Origin: Adineta steineri
Taxonomy: Eukaryota; Rotifera; Eurotatoria; Adinetida; Adinetidae
DNA: 64,000 nucleotides
Direction: 5' to 3'
Assembly (NCBI GenBank): GCA_905250115.1
Contig: CAJNOI010000122.1
Span: 97,340-161,339 of the forward strand
Shown here: in pieces, positions 61,173 through 64,000 of the stretch
Numbering within the stretch: the first letter of the stretch is position 1
Layout of the letters: every line of letters starts with the position of its first letter
Notes under the pieces: generated by a model
Database searches by the model: none
What the model was told of the DNA's origin: nothing
What the model saw: the letters and a program-made list of their open reading frames with translations, nothing else
Translations under genes and position numbers: made by a program

Positions 61173-61280
61173 ACGTAGCTAGACGTTTGCTATTTTTCCT
61201 TGATTTTAATTTTAAGAATCAGGATGTGAGTAGGAATGTGACTCATACATCCATTTTATACCTAAATCACACTTTTTTCC
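61173..61280 (+). repeat. Dispersed ~110-bp repeat, copy 2
   Basis: Begins TACGTAGCTAGACGTTTGCT and ends CCTAAATCACACTTTTTTCC. Same orientation as the copy at 48722-48833. Confidence 0.65.
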
Positions 61281-61970
61281 ACTTTCGTTTTCTGTTGAAT
61301 GTTTCATTTTGTCATTCCTGATGATGTCGTTAGTTCAGAGCAAGAAATCTTGAATGTTCTTATTATTTCTGTTCAAAATATAATAAAAAATTATTCACGG
61401 CAGTTATGTCTTTTTTTTCTCATGAGTATAAATATATCTATATTATTCATATTTTACAATGACAAGAGAGATTTGGTTTTCTTCCTTCTAGGGTTTCTCA
61501 CAGATATTAATTTAAGATATGGTCATGGCACATAGAAAAATACATACAATTGTAAAGAACGTTTAACAAAACATCATTAAACACTTAATAAACAATTAGA
61601 TCAACTTGAATAGGATCATGATTAATTTCAACAAACAATTTTTGAACAAAAATAATAGTCACAAAATAATTATTTAATCGAATAAATAAATCAGTAAGGA
61701 TGATATTTAATTGAAATAATCAAACAAATAGCCGAAGGATATCGAAGAAAAGTGATAAATATACAAATGAATATTTCAATTACATCAAAATTCAATTTAT
61801 TCAATTAATAGAACAGATCAAATGAGGGTGACTGTAAAGGAAGAAGAGACACTCATTTACACACTCAAGACTAATATTTAAAAAGTTATTCGGCATCACC
61901 ACATCGCGGACATCCAAAGAGTGCAAGACTCTCAGATTACTGATTAATATGTAAAATTCTGCTCCAAAAA

Positions 61971-62037
61971 TGGGTGTGGGTGCGGTAGAACGACTGTTTC
62001 TCCACTCAGCACATATAACTACACACTCGTACCCTCA
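61971..62037. repeat. TG-rich element, copy 15
   Basis: AATGGGTGTGGGTGCGG faces ACACACTCGTACCCTCAAA. Confidence 0.5.
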
Positions 62038-62313
62038 AAATACAAATCAAGTGGAAACATTGATGCTGCCATAAATTATTCGAAAAGAAAAATAATTTCT
62101 AATAGTAATCCTTCTTTCCTCGTAAGATATGAAAAAAACACTGTTTGAATTTGATTCAGCTTATTGAATAGTAATTCGTTTCTCCTTTTTTCTTTCAGTA
62201 TGTCAGTATGCTACACATAGAAAAAAAAAGCAGAATAAAATCGACTACTCGCAAAGCTACGGAAGGAAGTAGTAAAAATACAGTTTGCGTTACAAAATTT
62301 TTCTCCTTTAACT

Positions 62314-62368
62314 CAGGGTGAGGGTGTAGGCATTGGTCTTTGATTGGCCCTCATCCACACTCTCATCC
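62314..62368. repeat. TG-rich element, copy 16
   Basis: CAGGGTGAGGGTGTAGGCAT faces CCCTCATCCACACTCTCATCC. Confidence 0.5.
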
Positions 62369-62961
62369 TGCAATTAGGTTTTTTTTCTATTCTTTTGATT
62401 CTTTTGAATTATACTGAACAGTGTTATTCCCAAGTTGCAAACAAAGGATATCACTCAAGTCTTCTCTCAAATATGCTGTATTACGTAGGTGGAAATAATC
62501 ATAGAAGTAACCATCTTTCGTCATATAGATATGTGAGTTCTATTCTTAATGAAATTATCATTGTGAGTCTTTGGAAGAAAATATTCTTCTTTTAACTATC
62601 GATAACATTGTAACTGTTGTTTTTTGTTGATATAAATCTTTAACAAGAGTCACCAATTGTGAGCGTTCGTTCTCGACAAAACTTATGTGATCGTGCATGC
62701 ATATGTGTATGTTTATTTCTCTATGTTTATTTTTAAAAGGCAAGTAGATTTGTAGAAGAACATGAAAATAAAAACATAAGCAAACAAATAACTAAAAAAG
62801 AAAAGAGAATAGCGAGAACCAAAGTCTATGCACTGTAACGGATGCCCTAATGCCATAGATATTTTGAGTCAGTGAGGATGTAGAATGGGACAGGACGATT
62901 TTCTGGGATGCCTTTGATAGAGAAAGAAGAGAAAATTGGAGAAGATACTACAACAAATTTA

Positions 62962-63518
62962 TTATGGCCGTGGTACGTCGCAGTTCTTCATTGCACAACA
63001 GGTACTTGGTCCAGGGTTTGATAATACTACACAAGCCATGGCATCCAAATTACATTGTCGACATGCAGCATAGTTAGCCACGGTTTGTCGTAGTTGTACT
63101 ACGAATCTTTCGAAATCGGCTACTATACCTAAATTAGGTATAAACTTTTGTAGAACTGAGAGTAGTGTTTCACAAGCTTTCAATCGGATTGTCTGAATCT
63201 GTATTAGCGATTCTGTAAAGAACAAAAAAATTATAGCCATCGAAATTTAAATAAATTTTCATCACCTGAATAGAACCAGCTTTCCTGTGTACATCCACCA
63301 GGAGTTTTCTTATAACACGCATCATGAGCATCACAACAGCCACCGTTAACACCGCAACTTTTGAGCACTGCATCGCAGCCGAAACTGTCACGACGCTTCC
63401 TGACAAGAGTTTGAATCAGTGTACCTTGTGACACTGAACGAGGTTGACCTTTTTCACAATCACATACGATAAAAAAAAGTACGATGATGATGACAGACGA
63501 GCGATGTAGCAAGAGCAT
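62962..63518 (-). CDS. Secreted phospholipase-A2-like protein
   Basis: Two exons, 63518-63266 and 63212-62962, join in phase 1 over a 53-bp intron and give 167 residues. The chosen ATG (63518) starts a signal peptide (MLLLHRSSVIIIVLFFIVCD). The longer frame from 63695 adds a Lys-rich, non-hydrophobic leader and is less likely. CGVNGGCCDAHDACY contains the CCxxHDxCY motif that carries the catalytic His-Asp pair of secreted phospholipases A2. The Ca-binding glycine loop expected before it is short (CGVNGG). The second exon has paired Cys (ACRQCNLDAMACV, GPSTCCAMKNCDVPRP) and a helix with ADFERF. Hydrolysis of the sn-2 ester of phospholipids is the family activity. The protein is divergent from known groups, and whether it is catalytic is not certain. 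Confidence 0.7.
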
Positions 63519-64000
63519 ATTCTTTGATTGGTATAAGTCGAATAGTTTTTGCTTCAATATATGGTTTTGTTGTAAAAAGATGGTAATGAGTGTATGTTTT
63601 GTGTTTTTTTGCCACTTTATTAAATACAAAATTCTTCTCTCTTTTTTTTTCTTTCGCAATAGTGCTGTACAGTGAGTCAAAAAAAAAGGTTTCAATTATT
63701 CTATCATTCATCTGCTGTTACTCATCAACCCTTTCATAGACAGCGAGATATACATATATGTCTCATGTTTTTTCTCTCTTTTCTCTGCTACTACTCTCAC
63801 ATTGTTCCATTCAAAATTCGCTCGCGAAAAGGTTAAAAGGAGCTAGGCAGTGTAATATACAGGTAAAAAAAAACAATTTTCACGTAATCAATTTCAAATA
63901 AGCAATGCAGTATTGTACCATGATTATGGTTCATGACATTTCCTTAAAGAGCATTCAATAGCCTTATACCCATTTCTTAAAGAGCATTCAATAGCCTTAT
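63519..64000. other. 5' flank of the phospholipase-like gene and window edge
   Basis: AT-rich upstream region without a clear promoter box. A 25-bp direct repeat ends the window (separate entry). Confidence 0.5.
63943..64000. repeat. Direct repeat, 33-bp period, cut by the window end
   Basis: CTTAAAGAGCATTCAATAGC followed by CTTAT occurs at 63943-63967 and 63976-64000. It may be the start of a longer tandem array beyond the window. Confidence 0.75.

Larger units (their letters stand above)
58463..62961. other. 4.5-kb repeat-rich intergenic region
   Basis: Upstream of the cullin gene. It contains TG-rich copies at 58721-58782, 59079-59139, 61971-62037 and 62314-62368, a three-unit tandem repeat (58800-58998), the right arm of the inverted duplication (59147-59512), the 617-bp foldback (59719-60335) and a dispersed repeat copy (61173-61280). 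I find no protein gene; frames at 58656-59081, 60724-61029 and 61299-61535 are repeat- or AT-derived. Confidence 0.6.

Overview
This window looks like a piece of an AT-rich invertebrate genome, most likely a bdelloid rotifer (inference). The support is: very short GT-AG introns (about 50-70 bp) in intron-rich genes next to intronless ones; large extracellular NHL, kelch and FG-GAP beta-propeller proteins; and many interspersed TGTGGG/CCCACA-rich elements, TGTGGG being the telomeric repeat type known from the bdelloid Adineta. Two runs of N (25482-25581 and 43271-43280) show a draft scaffold.

Layout. 1-6.4 kb is housekeeping-like: a partial CD225/IFITM-type membrane gene (minus), isovaleryl-CoA dehydrogenase (minus, intronless), SRP54 (plus, intronless) and an intronless bacterial-type glycosyl/glycerophosphotransferase-like gene. 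6.9-10 kb holds a secreted cysteine-rich protein made of four internal repeats, preceded by about four tandem 145-bp DNA repeats. 12.4-25.4 kb is one very large gene: signal peptide, four NHL propeller exons, Ser/Thr-rich stalk, REJ region, GPS, PLAT and a polycystin channel. 26.7-38.3 kb is a second large receptor gene: signal peptide, two NHL propeller exons, three copies of an unrecognised beta-rich module and a seven-helix GPCR. 39.4-41.9 kb (minus) is a type II membrane protein with a poly-Thr stalk and a kelch propeller. 42-48 kb is AT-rich, gene-poor and carries a minisatellite. 48-52.4 kb has a small MRH (mannose-6-phosphate receptor homology) gene with a likely frameshift and a secreted PAN-like plus FG-GAP protein (minus). 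55.1-58.5 kb is an 18-exon CUL1-type cullin (minus). 62.9-63.5 kb is a secreted phospholipase-A2-like gene (minus).

How the genes relate. The polycystin and GPCR genes lie head to tail and use the same building block: an ~890-bp exon encoding one whole NHL propeller, bounded by phase-1 introns on both sides. Two different membrane effectors (channel and GPCR) have therefore received the same kind of ectodomain, consistent with exon shuffling. With the kelch and FG-GAP genes, much of the window encodes cell-surface or secreted propellers that could act in adhesion or recognition. Ligands are unknown.

Mobile and repeat content is rich: an 805-bp hAT-type element with an 8-bp target duplication, a 92-bp element with 13-bp inverted ends and a 10-bp target duplication, an 823-bp element with 17-bp inverted ends, a 617-bp near-perfect foldback, an inverted duplication of ~370 bp around the cullin gene, and at least 16 copies of a short TG-rich inverted-repeat family.
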